Shown: positions 7,500 through 14,997 of the stretch, piece by piece
How the letters are laid out: each line of letters opens with the position of its first letter
Position numbering within the stretch: the stretch's first letter is position 1
From: JAJXWB01 sp047605445
GTDB taxonomy: Bacteria > Pseudomonadota > Alphaproteobacteria > Rhizobiales > Beijerinckiaceae
Assembly: GCA_047605445.1 (NCBI GenBank)
Contig: JASGFP010000050.1
Location: 1-26,431, forward strand
DNA: 26,431 nucleotides
Direction: 5' to 3'
Program-made: the position numbers and the translations under genes
Notes under the pieces: generated by a model
The model's database searches: none
What the model was told of the DNA's origin: nothing
What the model saw: the letters and a program-made list of their open reading frames with translations, nothing else

Positions 7500-7792
7500 C
7501 AGCCGGCGAGGCGATAGGCGTTGGTGCGGATGAGATCCTCGATGAAGGAAAGCGCCAGCAGCAGGACGACCGGGGAAATGTCGAGCCCGCCGAGCGTCGG
7601 CAGAATGCGGCGGATCGGCCGCAGCACCGGCTCGGTCAGCGCGTCCAGCGCGCGCCAGATGGACTGCACGAACTGGTTGCGCGTATCGACCACCTGGAAG
7701 GCGACCAGCCACGACATGACCGCGGTCGCGATGATCACCCACCAATAGAGATTGATGATCGTCAAAATGAGCTTGATCAGCGGCAGCGCCAT
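7499..7792 (-). CDS. YggT family integral membrane protein
   Basis: A 97-residue inner-membrane protein with two hydrophobic helices: about residues 5-28 (LIKLILTIINLYWWVIIATAVMS) and about 67-90 (ISPVVLLLALSFIED). The conserved connecting loop includes VVDTRNQFV, LTEPVLRPIRRILPTLGGLDISP, with the family TEPxLxPxR motif. The start at 7792 (MALPLIKLIL) matches the usual family length; an ATG at 7822 would add ten polar residues. YggT proteins have been linked to osmotic stress tolerance and cell-envelope or division-site roles, but the activity is unclear. It is translationally coupled to DUF167 downstream. Confidence 0.9.
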   Translation of the reverse strand: MALPLIKLILTIINLYWWVIIATAVMSWLVAFQVVDTRNQFVQSIWRALDALTEPVLRPIRRILPTLGGLDISPVVLLLALSFIEDLIRTNAYRLAG

Positions 7793-7878
7793 CGGTTCGC
7801 GGTCCCTCTTGCTGGGCGGCATCCTTACATTCGCGGCGCCCGCCCTACAATGCGCGCAACGAATTGCATCGCGTCGAA

Positions 7879-7907
7879 TTGACAGAGGGGCGCCGACCGC
7901 ACTACAC
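7879..7907 (+). promoter_or_regulatory. Promoter for tRNA-Ala
   Basis: A consensus -35 TTGACA at 7879-7884 is followed after 17 bases by CTACAC at 7902-7907, close to the alphaproteobacterial -10 form CTATAT. A start near 7914 would lie about 7 bases before the mature tRNA 5' end. Confidence 0.6.
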
Positions 7908-7920
7908 AGCGCGCCGGAGC

Positions 7921-7998
<78 letters not shown>

Positions 7999-8247
7999 TC
8001 CTCCCCCTTTACGAAGCGCCGCTTTCAGATTGTGCATTTTTGGCGCGAAGACTCAGATTCCTGTTGATCTTCTCGCGCGGCGGGCGTTACCTTGACCATT
8101 AGCTGACCGGCTCGGGCGGAGGTCTGTCGGCGGATTTCATATTTGATGCGGCTCGAACGAGGCCTTCGAGAAGCGGCGGCTTGAGGCTTGTCACAAGCTT
8201 TTCCCGCGCGATCGAGCGTGGGCCCATGTATTTCGAGGAGTTGCGTC

Positions 8248-9219
8248 ATGCGTCGTTTTTTCACGCATTGTGAAGCGTCATACCGGCCCGCCGCGCCCAT
8301 TCGCTGCGGCGCCCGCTACTTGAAGGCGGCCCTGTTCGCTGTCGCCTGTCTCGCCGGGGCGGGATTTTCCGCGGGCGAGCATTCCTCCGCCCGTGCGGAC
8401 GACGGCGGCATGATGTCCTTCCTGCTGAGCGGCAATGGCAATGGCCGGCTGCGGGCCGCGCCGCTGGCCTATCGCTTCGACGCGCCGATCGCCCGCCACA
8501 CCGCGCCCCATGTGCGAAAGGCGGTGGCGGCGCGGGGCGCGGCGCACAAGCGCAATCTGCGTCTGGCGGCGGCCCATGAGGGCGTGAAGCGAAAGCTCGC
8601 GCTTCTGTCAGCCGCCGCTCCGAGCCTTTCGCCGATCACGACGGCGTCGCTGAACATCGCGCCGATCGCCGAAACGAAGCGGATCTCGCAATCGCTCGCC
8701 CTCAAGGCGGCGTCGGCCGCGGCGCGCCCGGACGATTCGCACCTGACGGACAAGACCTTGCGGCGCGGCGACATCGTCGCAACCGCTGGCGGCCTGCGCG
8801 TGTTTCTCGGCGCCGCTCATTTTCCGTTCAAACCGCGTGATTTCGAATCCGTAACGTCCTCGCGCCACGTTGCGCAGCGTTCGGAGATTCGCGCGCTTGA
8901 CCGCACGTTGCGTGGAATACGCGCCGCGCCGCCACAAAAGCGCATCATGAAGGTTGCAGCTGTCTCCAAACCTGCGGCTGTGACCAGCTCCGCCCGCGGG
9001 AGCGCCGGGGCCAGGCCGTCCGCGCCGGTGCAGATCGCAGCGCTCGCCTATGCCCCCGTGACCGGTGCGCAAAGTCTGCAACCGGCCGACAGCCCCGCCG
9101 TGCAGGCGCTCGAGCGCGTCGTCCGCCATATCCAGATCGCCCCGGCCGCCCGCGATGTCCGCGCTGGCCCGCAGCTTGCCGCCTGGAGCGTTCGGGCAGG
9201 TGTAAAGAAGTCGGAATAG
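8248..9219 (+). CDS. Exported protein of unknown function
   Basis: A 323-residue protein I do not recognise. It has a long basic n-region and a hydrophobic stretch at about residues 27-41 (AALFAVACLAGAGFSAG), with a possible cleavage after ARA at 50, so it is probably periplasmic or membrane-anchored. Most of the mature chain is Ala-, Arg- and Ser-rich and looks disordered. One ordered segment stands out at about residues 171-203: LRRGDIVATAGGLRVFLGA followed by HFPFKPRDFESV. I recall similar segments in Rhizobiales hypothetical proteins. GAGGAG at 8235-8240, 7 bases upstream, decides the ATG at 8248 over the earlier ATG at 8188. It ends 79 bases before the NdvA-like exporter on the same strand. 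Confidence 0.75.
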   Translation: MRRFFTHCEASYRPAAPIRCGARYLKAALFAVACLAGAGFSAGEHSSARADDGGMMSFLLSGNGNGRLRAAPLAYRFDAPIARHTAPHVRKAVAARGAAHKRNLRLAAAHEGVKRKLALLSAAAPSLSPITTASLNIAPIAETKRISQSLALKAASAAARPDDSHLTDKTLRRGDIVATAGGLRVFLGAAHFPFKPRDFESVTSSRHVAQRSEIRALDRTLRGIRAAPPQKRIMKVAAVSKPAAVTSSARGSAGARPSAPVQIAALAYAPVTGAQSLQPADSPAVQALERVVRHIQIAPAARDVRAGPQLAAWSVRAGVKKSE

Positions 9220-9298
9220 ACCGCCTGCGGCATCGCTCGGCGCTTGCGCTGACGCATCGGGGCGGTTAGGCCTCGCAGGGGCGTCGGGGCAGGATTTC

Positions 9299-11080
9299 AT
9301 GCGATTCTTCTCGGTCTACAAGCGCGTTCTTGCGCAGCTCGCGCCGGAGGCGTGGCTCGCGGTCCTTCTGGCGGTCGCCAACATCGCGGTCGCCGCCGCC
9401 CAGTTCGCCGAACCTCTCCTGTTCGGCCGCATCATCGACAAGCTGACGACCGCGCAGGCCCAGAAGGCGGCCTTGCAGATGATCGATCTCGCGCCGATGC
9501 TGGGCGCCTGGGTCGGTTTCGGCCTGTTCTCGATCGCCGGGTCGGTCCTCGTCGCCCTCAACGCCGACCGCCTCGCGCATCGGCGGCGGCTGGGCATGAT
9601 GAGCGCCTATTTCGACCACGTCCTGAATCTGCCGCTGAGCTTTCATTCCTCGGTCCATTCCGGCCGCCTGCTGAAGATCATGCTCGACGGCGCGCAGGCC
9701 ATGTTCAATCTGTGGTTGTCCTTCTTCCGCGAGAATTGCGCTTCCGCGGTCGCCCTGTTCGTCTTGCTGCCCCTCACCCTCTTCATCAACTGGCGGCTGG
9801 CGGCGATCCTGATGATCCTGGTGGTCTGTTTCGGGCTTTTGACGACCTTCGTCCTGCGGCGAACGGAATCGTTACAGGGCCGTGTCGAACAATTCTCGGT
9901 CAGTCTCGCCGAACACGCCTCGGACGCGCTCGGCAATGTCCCGGTCATCCAGAGCTTTACGCGCATCGAGAGCGAATCGGCGGCCATGCGTCGCATCATC
10001 GACGCGCTGCTGGCGGCGCAGATGCCGGTCCTGTCCTGGTGGGCCTTGGCGGCGGTCGCGACGCGCGCCTCCGCAACGCTTTCAATTCTAACGATTTTCC
10101 TCGTCGGAACCTGGCTGCACCTGCAGGGTCAGGCGACTGTCGGCGAGATCGTCACCTTCATCAATTTCGCCACCATGCTGATCGGGCGGCTCGAACAGAT
10201 GGTCGGTTTCGTCAACGTGCTGTTCCTCGACGCCCCGCGCATCAATAGTTTCTTCGGCGTTCTGGATACGCAGCCGGGGGTCGCAGACCGGCCGAATGCC
10301 GCGGACCCCGGCCGGCTCAACGGACGCGTGACCTTCGAACATGTCACCTTCTCCTACGACGGCGTCCGCAACGCCGTCTCGAACGTGACCTTCAATGTCC
10401 AGCCCGGCGAGACGGTGGCGCTGGTGGGAGCGACCGGCTCCGGCAAGTCGACGACGCTCGGCCTGCTGCATCGCGTCTTCGATCCCGCCGAGGGGCGGGT
10501 TCTGGTCGACGGCATGGATATCCGCGACCTCAAGCTTCAGGCGTTGAGACGCAATATCGGCGTTGTCTTCCAGGAGCCGATGCTGTTCGCCCGATCGATC
10601 GAGGAGAACCTTCGGATCGGCCGTCCCGAAGCGAGCGCCGAGGAGATCGACCTGGCGCTCGAACGGGCACAGGCCAAGGATTTCATCGGGCGGCAGACCG
10701 ATGGGCTGGCCACGAAGGTCGGCGAACGCGGCCGTTCGCTGTCCGGCGGCGAGCGTCAGCGCCTGTCGATCGCCCGCGCCCTGCTCAAGGATCCGCCGAT
10801 CATGATTTTCGACGAGGCGACCAGCGCGCTGGACGCCACGACCGAACGCCAGATCCAGGCGGCGCTGGACGCGGCCACCAAGGGCCGCACGACCTTCGTG
10901 ATCGCCCACAGGCTCGCCACGATCCGCAACGCCGACCGCATTCTCGTCTTCGACGGCGGCAAGATCGTCGAGTCCGGCAACTTCGATGAACTGGTCGAAC
11001 GCAACGGCCGGTTCGCGACGCTGGCGCGCGCCCAGTTCATGGCGCCGCCCCTTGCGACGCCGAAGCCGCAGCCGGATTAG
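9299..11080 (+). CDS. ndvA: NdvA/ChvA-like ABC exporter (cyclic beta-1,2-glucan type), fused permease-ATPase
   Basis: An inner-membrane type I ABC half-transporter of 593 residues, presumably acting as a homodimer. The membrane domain has six hydrophobic segments: about residues 18-42, 68-88, 136-155, 160-180, 246-275 and 281-300. The ATPase domain has Walker A GATGSGKST (377-385, K383), signature LSGGERQR (481-488), Walker B IMIFDE (501-506) and H-loop H537. Segments such as IANIA..AEPLLFGRIID, PVLSWWALA and the overall length of about 590 match NdvA/ChvA, which exports periplasmic cyclic beta-(1,2)-glucan. No glucan synthase (ndvB/chvB) lies in the window, so the substrate is inferred. A lipid- or multidrug-type exporter is the alternative. 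The MarR gene follows after 59 bases. Confidence 0.85.
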   Translation: MRFFSVYKRVLAQLAPEAWLAVLLAVANIAVAAAQFAEPLLFGRIIDKLTTAQAQKAALQMIDLAPMLGAWVGFGLFSIAGSVLVALNADRLAHRRRLGMMSAYFDHVLNLPLSFHSSVHSGRLLKIMLDGAQAMFNLWLSFFRENCASAVALFVLLPLTLFINWRLAAILMILVVCFGLLTTFVLRRTESLQGRVEQFSVSLAEHASDALGNVPVIQSFTRIESESAAMRRIIDALLAAQMPVLSWWALAAVATRASATLSILTIFLVGTWLHLQGQATVGEIVTFINFATMLIGRLEQMVGFVNVLFLDAPRINSFFGVLDTQPGVADRPNAADPGRLNGRVTFEHVTFSYDGVRNAVSNVTFNVQPGETVALVGATGSGKSTTLGLLHRVFDPAEGRVLVDGMDIRDLKLQALRRNIGVVFQEPMLFARSIEENLRIGRPEASAEEIDLALERAQAKDFIGRQTDGLATKVGERGRSLSGGERQRLSIARALLKDPPIMIFDEATSALDATTERQIQAALDAATKGRTTFVIAHRLATIRNADRILVFDGGKIVESGNFDELVERNGRFATLARAQFMAPPLATPKPQPD

Positions 11081-11091
11081 GCGGCGGGCTC

Positions 11092-11135
11092 TGGACAAAT
11101 AAATGCGATCGCATTTATAATAGATGCGTTTGCAT
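11092..11135 (+). promoter_or_regulatory. MarR promoter with two dyad operators
   Basis: A near-consensus promoter, TGGACA (11092-11097), 18-base spacer, TATAAT (11116-11121), is overlaid by a perfect 20-bp palindrome ATAAATGCGATCGCATTTAT at 11099-11118. A second, imperfect dyad ATGCGTTTGCAT lies at 11124-11135. The matching core of the first dyad, ATGCGATCGCAT, is at 11103-11114, so the dyad centres are 21 bp apart, two helical turns. The layout is that of a self-repressing MarR gene: binding would occlude the -10 and the transcription start. Confidence 0.75.
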
Positions 11136-11139
11136 TTGG

Positions 11140-11595
11140 ATGGAGCAGATGGCTGAGTTTGGCAGGAAGGCCCTGCGCAGTTGGCGCCGGCTCGAACGCG
11201 CGCAAGCGGCGGTTTCGGCAAAGATCGAGGGCGCGCTCAAGACCGCGGGCCTCCCGCCCCTGCTGTGGCTCCGTGTCTTCGAGGAATTCGAGCGGCGCGA
11301 GTGGGCGAGCCTGCGGCCCTTCGAATTGCAGGCTCCGCTCGGGCTCGAGCAGCCCGCGGTATCGCGGCTTCTCGACAAAATGACCTCGGCCGGCATGGTC
11401 TCGCGTCAGGAATTCGCCGCCGACCGCCGTGGCTGGACCATCGACGCGACGCCGCTCGGCCGCGAAACGCACGCGCGGATGGCCGAAACCTATCTTGCGG
11501 CGCTCACCGCGCATTTTCTCACGCCGCTGGGGGACAAGCAGGCCCGCGCGCTCGATGAAATTCTGGGCGAACTTCTCGACACGCTGCGCGCTTGA
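11140..11595 (+). CDS. MarR family transcriptional regulator
   Basis: A 151-residue winged-helix regulator with the MarR plan: an N-terminal helix for dimerisation, a helix-turn-helix around residues 60-90 (LRPFELQAPLGLEQPAVSRLLDKMTSAGMVSR) and a wing around AADRRGWTIDATPLG. The C-terminal helices continue to LDEILGELLDTLRA. ATG at 11140 and in-frame ATG at 11149 are both possible; neither has an ideal ribosome site, and the predicted transcript leader is only 10-20 bases. The promoter carries two dyads that probably bind this protein. It lies just downstream of ndvA, so it may sense a ligand related to that exporter, but that link is inference. It ends 6 bases from the convergent HlyC-like gene. 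Confidence 0.88.
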   Translation: MEQMAEFGRKALRSWRRLERAQAAVSAKIEGALKTAGLPPLLWLRVFEEFERREWASLRPFELQAPLGLEQPAVSRLLDKMTSAGMVSRQEFAADRRGWTIDATPLGRETHARMAETYLAALTAHFLTPLGDKQARALDEILGELLDTLRA

Positions 11596-11601
11596 TCCCC
11601 G

Positions 11602-12891
11602 TCAGCCCGGCGACGGGGTCACGCGCAGCGAGGTGATCCGGTTGCGCGTCTTGCGCAGCACCTCGAACCGGCAGCCGTGAAACGTGAAGGTCTGCCCGGG
11701 TTCGGGAATCATGCGCGCCTCGTGGATCACCAGACCAGCGACGGTCGTCGCCTCCTCGTCCGGCAGACGCCAGTCCATGATGCGATTGAGATCGCGGATC
11801 GGCACGGCCCCGTCCACGATCACCCCGCCGTCGGGCGTCTGGCGGACGCCCTGCGCGGCGATGTCGTGCTCATCGCTGATGTCGCCGACGATCTCTTCGA
11901 GAATATCCTCCAGCGTCACCAGCCCCATCACCACGCCATATTCGTCGACGACCAGCGCGAAATGGGTCTTGCGCTTGCGAAAGGCCTGGAGCTGGTCGCC
12001 GAGCGAGGTCGTTTCCGGCACGAACCAGGCGTCGAGCTTGATCGCGTCGATATTGACCTTGTCGGGATCGCGGACCGATTCCAGCTCCCGCAGCAGGTCC
12101 TTGGCGTGCATCACGCCGACGATGTTTTCCGGCTCGCCGCGCCATAGCGGCAAGCGCGTATAGGGCGAGGCCAGAACCTCGCGCACGAGTTCGCGCGGCG
12201 GCAGTTCGGCGTTGACCGCGACCATCTTGGTCCGGTGCACCATGACGTCGGACACCGACAATTCCTTCAGGTCCAGTAGGCCGCCGAACATGTCGCGGTC
12301 GGCGCGCGCCACGCCGCCTTCCTGATGGAGATAGTCGACGGTGCTTTTCAGTTCGTCATGTCCGCCGAGTCCCGAACTCGCCTCGCCGATCCTGACGCCG
12401 ACAAGCCGGAGCAGCCCGTGCACGATCGCCTCCACCGCGACCAGAACCGGGCCGAACACCGCCACGGCGACCGAGACGGCGCGCGAAACATTCAGCGACA
12501 CGCGTTCGGGAAAATTGATCGCCAGCGTCTTGGGCATGACTTCGGCGAAGATCAGCAGCAGCGCCGTCATCAGAAAGGTCGCGTAGATCGCGCCTTTCTC
12601 GCCGAAAATCGTCACCAGCAGGCTCGTCGCCACCGCCGAGGACGCGATATTGACCAGCGTATTGCCGAGCAGCATGGCGCCGATGAACCGGTCGCGCGAT
12701 TGCAGAAGCCTGTTGACGCGCGCGGCCCGCTCGTCGCCGCCCTTCTCCAGCGCATGCATCCGCGCGCGCGACGCGGCCGTCAGCGCCGTCTCGGAGCCGG
12801 AAAAGAAAGCCGACATCAGGATGCAGGCCGCCACAATCGCCGCCGCCGTCCAAGGATTGATCGACAGAGGCTGGCCCATCGCCCCTTCCAT
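11602..12891 (-). CDS. HlyC/CorC (CNNM-CBS) family membrane protein
   Basis: A 429-residue inner-membrane protein with the architecture CNNM/DUF21 domain, two CBS domains and a C-terminal CorC_HlyC domain. The membrane part begins at about residue 14 (AAAIVAACILMSAFFSGSETALTAAS, with the family motif FFSGSETAL). It continues through GNTLVNIASSAVATSLLV and the helices up to about residue 165. CBS repeats span roughly 205-330 (VMVHRTKMVAV, LVVDEYGVVMGLVTLEDILEEIVGDI), and the terminal domain about 345-425 (RDLNRIMDWRLPDEEATTVAGLV). Relatives are implicated in Mg2+/Co2+ efflux or homeostasis; the hemolysin label is historical. It lies 104 bases downstream of aroKB on the same strand, an order seen in related genomes. 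Confidence 0.92.
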   Translation of the reverse strand: MEGAMGQPLSINPWTAAAIVAACILMSAFFSGSETALTAASRARMHALEKGGDERAARVNRLLQSRDRFIGAMLLGNTLVNIASSAVATSLLVTIFGEKGAIYATFLMTALLLIFAEVMPKTLAINFPERVSLNVSRAVSVAVAVFGPVLVAVEAIVHGLLRLVGVRIGEASSGLGGHDELKSTVDYLHQEGGVARADRDMFGGLLDLKELSVSDVMVHRTKMVAVNAELPPRELVREVLASPYTRLPLWRGEPENIVGVMHAKDLLRELESVRDPDKVNIDAIKLDAWFVPETTSLGDQLQAFRKRKTHFALVVDEYGVVMGLVTLEDILEEIVGDISDEHDIAAQGVRQTPDGGVIVDGAVPIRDLNRIMDWRLPDEEATTVAGLVIHEARMIPEPGQTFTFHGCRFEVLRKTRNRITSLRVTPSPG

Positions 12892-12995
12892 GTTGCGCTC
12901 ACCGGAGTTGCGCCGTCGGCGGGTTGGCGACGGCTAAACGACAAGAATAGAAACCTGCGCGCGCCCGCGCTACCGCAGCTCTCAAGAAGACGCGT

Positions 12996-14723
12996 TCAGA
13001 CCGCGAGTTCGGTTTCGAGGAAGGCGCGCACCTCGCCGGGATCCACGCCCTTGGCGATGAAGGATTGCCCGATCCCGCGCGCCAGGATGAAGGTGAGCGA
13101 GCCCTGCTGCACTTTCTTGTCCTGATACATCGCGTCCAGAATTTCGTCCGCTCCTGCGTTCCAGCCCGCAATGTCGCGGATGCGCGTCGGCAGGCCGACC
13201 GTCCGCAGATGGCCGGCGACGCGCTCGGCGTCCTGCCCGGCGCAGAAGCCGCGCTGAACGGAAAAGCGGAAGGCGCAGGCCATGCCGATGGCGACGCCTT
13301 CGCCGTGCACCAGCCGCGCGCCATCGTAATTGACCAGCCGCTCCAGCGCATGGCCGAACGTATGGCCGAGATTGAGCAGCGCGCGGTCGCCCTGTTCTGT
13401 CTCGTCGCGCGCGACGACGGCGGCCTTGGAGGCGCAACTGCGCGCGATCGCCTCGATCCGCGCCGGCCCGCCCGCAAAGACGGCGCGCCAGTTCTGTTCG
13501 AGCCAGGCAAAAAACTCCGGCGCGTCGATCAGCCCGTATTTCGCGACTTCCGCATAGCCGGCGCGGAACTCGCGTTCCGGCAGGGTCGCCAGCGCGGCCG
13601 TGTCCGCCAGCACGAGCGCCGGCTGATAGAAGGCGCCGATCAGGTTCTTGCCCTGCGGCGAATTGATGCCGGTCTTGCCGCCGACGGAGGAATCGACCTG
13701 CGACAGGAGCGTGGTCGGTATCTGCGCGAAACGCACGCCGCGTCGCACCGACGCGGCCGCAAAGCCCGCGAGATCGCCGATCACGCCGCCGCCGAGCGCA
13801 ACGACGAAATCGCCGCGCTCGATCTTCGCGCCGATGATCCCCTCGCAGACGCGCTCGAACCATTCGTAGCGCTTGGTGCTTTCCCCCGGCGGCGCGACGA
13901 TCGCGGAATGCCGCACGCCCGCCGCATCGAGGCTGGTCTGCAAAGTGGCGAGATGGACTTTTGCGACATTCTCGTCGGTCACGATCGCGCAGGCGGCCTT
14001 GGGCGCGATCGCAGCGATACGGGCGCCGGCCTCGCCGATCAGGCCGTCGCCGATCAGTATGTCGTAACTGCGGTCCGACAATTCGACGCGAACCGTTTCC
14101 CGCGCTGGCCTCGCCGATTGCGCATTGGTTTCAACGTAATTTTCGAGCGCGCGCATCACATCCTCGACGACGGCGTCGAAATGCGCGTCGCGCGTCTCCA
14201 CCGTCACACTGGCCCCCGCATAGACAGGATAACGTTCGTCCATCAGCCGACGCAGCGTGCCTTCCGGGTCCGGGTTCTGCAGCAGCGGCCGCGTCGGGCG
14301 TCGGCGAACCCGTTTCATCAGCACGTCGAATTCAGCGCGCAGCCAGACGGAAATTCCCGAATCGGCGATCCGCCCGCGCGTCTGCTCGTTCATGAAGGCG
14401 CCGCCGCCGGTCGCGACCACGTTCGGCCCGCTCGCCAGCAGCCGCGCCATCACCCGCCGCTCGCCGTCGCGGAAATAGGGCTCGCCGTAGCGCGCGAAGA
14501 TTTCCGCGATCGTCATCTGGTGCGCGGCCTCGATCTCGTGGTCCGCGTCGACGAAGGGCAGGCCGAGCCGCTCGGCGAGGCGGCGGCCGGCCGACGTCTT
14601 GCCGCAGCCCATCATGCCGACGAGCACGATCGAGCGCGTTCCGAGCGCCGTCACAAGCGCGCGCTCGCGCGTGGGCAGGACGCGCGGCGGCGGAACGGCG
14701 ACGTCTGTGGCGGAGGATTGCAT
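12996..14723 (-). CDS. aroKB: Bifunctional shikimate kinase / 3-dehydroquinate synthase (AroK-AroB fusion)
   Basis: One uninterrupted 575-residue chain joins two shikimate-pathway enzymes. Residues about 30-190 are shikimate kinase: P-loop GMMGCGKT at 36-43, the shikimate-binding DADHEIE and FRDGERRVM, TGGGAF, and the LID-type RRRPTRPLL. After a short linker (about 190-208), residues 209-575 are 3-dehydroquinate synthase: GGGVIGDLAGFAAAS, IPTTLLSQVDSSVGGKTGIN, the metal-binding LNLGHTFGHALE and HGEGVAIGM. All catalytic regions look intact. The kinase half catalyses step five and the synthase half step two of the pathway, so the products are not directly channelled. Most relatives have adjacent separate genes. 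The small protein/xerD unit is divergent. Confidence 0.95.
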   Translation of the reverse strand: MQSSATDVAVPPPRVLPTRERALVTALGTRSIVLVGMMGCGKTSAGRRLAERLGLPFVDADHEIEAAHQMTIAEIFARYGEPYFRDGERRVMARLLASGPNVVATGGGAFMNEQTRGRIADSGISVWLRAEFDVLMKRVRRRPTRPLLQNPDPEGTLRRLMDERYPVYAGASVTVETRDAHFDAVVEDVMRALENYVETNAQSARPARETVRVELSDRSYDILIGDGLIGEAGARIAAIAPKAACAIVTDENVAKVHLATLQTSLDAAGVRHSAIVAPPGESTKRYEWFERVCEGIIGAKIERGDFVVALGGGVIGDLAGFAAASVRRGVRFAQIPTTLLSQVDSSVGGKTGINSPQGKNLIGAFYQPALVLADTAALATLPEREFRAGYAEVAKYGLIDAPEFFAWLEQNWRAVFAGGPARIEAIARSCASKAAVVARDETEQGDRALLNLGHTFGHALERLVNYDGARLVHGEGVAIGMACAFRFSVQRGFCAGQDAERVAGHLRTVGLPTRIRDIAGWNAGADEILDAMYQDKKVQQGSLTFILARGIGQSFIAKGVDPGEVRAFLETELAV

Positions 14724-14795
14724 GGCCGCTCTTTAGCACACGGCCCTCGCTGGCCGAAATCGGCAAGGTCGCGGGCGTCCGCAACAATCCGGCTG

Positions 14796-14825
14796 TTGCG
14801 CGCGCGGAGTCGCGCGGCATATGTT
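14796..14825 (+). promoter_or_regulatory. Candidate promoter for the small protein-xerD unit
   Basis: TTGCGC (14796-14801), 18 bases, TATGTT (14820-14825). Only moderate match, but a start near 14832 would place the strong ribosome site GAGGGAG (14838-14844) just inside the transcript. Confidence 0.3.
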
Positions 14826-14850
14826 CGGGCGCAATTCGAGGGAGCGCTGT

Positions 14851-14997
14851 TTGCCGAGCCTTATCCGGTTTCTGATCGTCGTCGGGGTTCTGGCCGGGCT
14901 CGCCTATGCGGGCATGTGGGCGCTCGTCGCTTTCGTCGAGCCGCAGCAGCGCGAAATGTCGAAGGCGCTGCCGCCCAACGCGCTTTCCGGCAAATGA
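14851..14997 (+). CDS. Small single-pass membrane protein upstream of xerD
   Basis: A 48-residue protein beginning with TTG at 14851. GAGGGAG at 14838-14844, 6 bases upstream, is one of the best ribosome sites in the window, which decides this unusual start. The chain has one membrane helix (about residues 4-28: LIRFLIVVGVLAGLAYAG, then MWALVAFV) and a short polar tail EPQQREMSKALPPNALSGK. Its stop TGA overlaps the xerD ATG (ATGA, 14994-14997), so xerD translation is probably coupled to it. I believe comparable short proteins occur before xerD in other Rhizobiales, but no function is known to me. Without such relatives it could be only a leader peptide. Confidence 0.72.
   Translation: MPSLIRFLIVVGVLAGLAYAGMWALVAFVEPQQREMSKALPPNALSGK

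Noticed and set aside
8186..8202. GCTTG-TCA-CAAGC hairpin followed by TTTT as a terminator
   Set aside because: The stem is only five pairs, lies about 190 bases after the tRNA and close to the next gene's start, so its assignment is too weak.
13065..14993. Very long plus-strand open frame (extending to 15938) opposite aroKB
   Set aside because: Only the last part, from 14994, is xerD. The rest is antisense to a clearly coding AroKB protein, has no family features and reflects GC-rich third positions.
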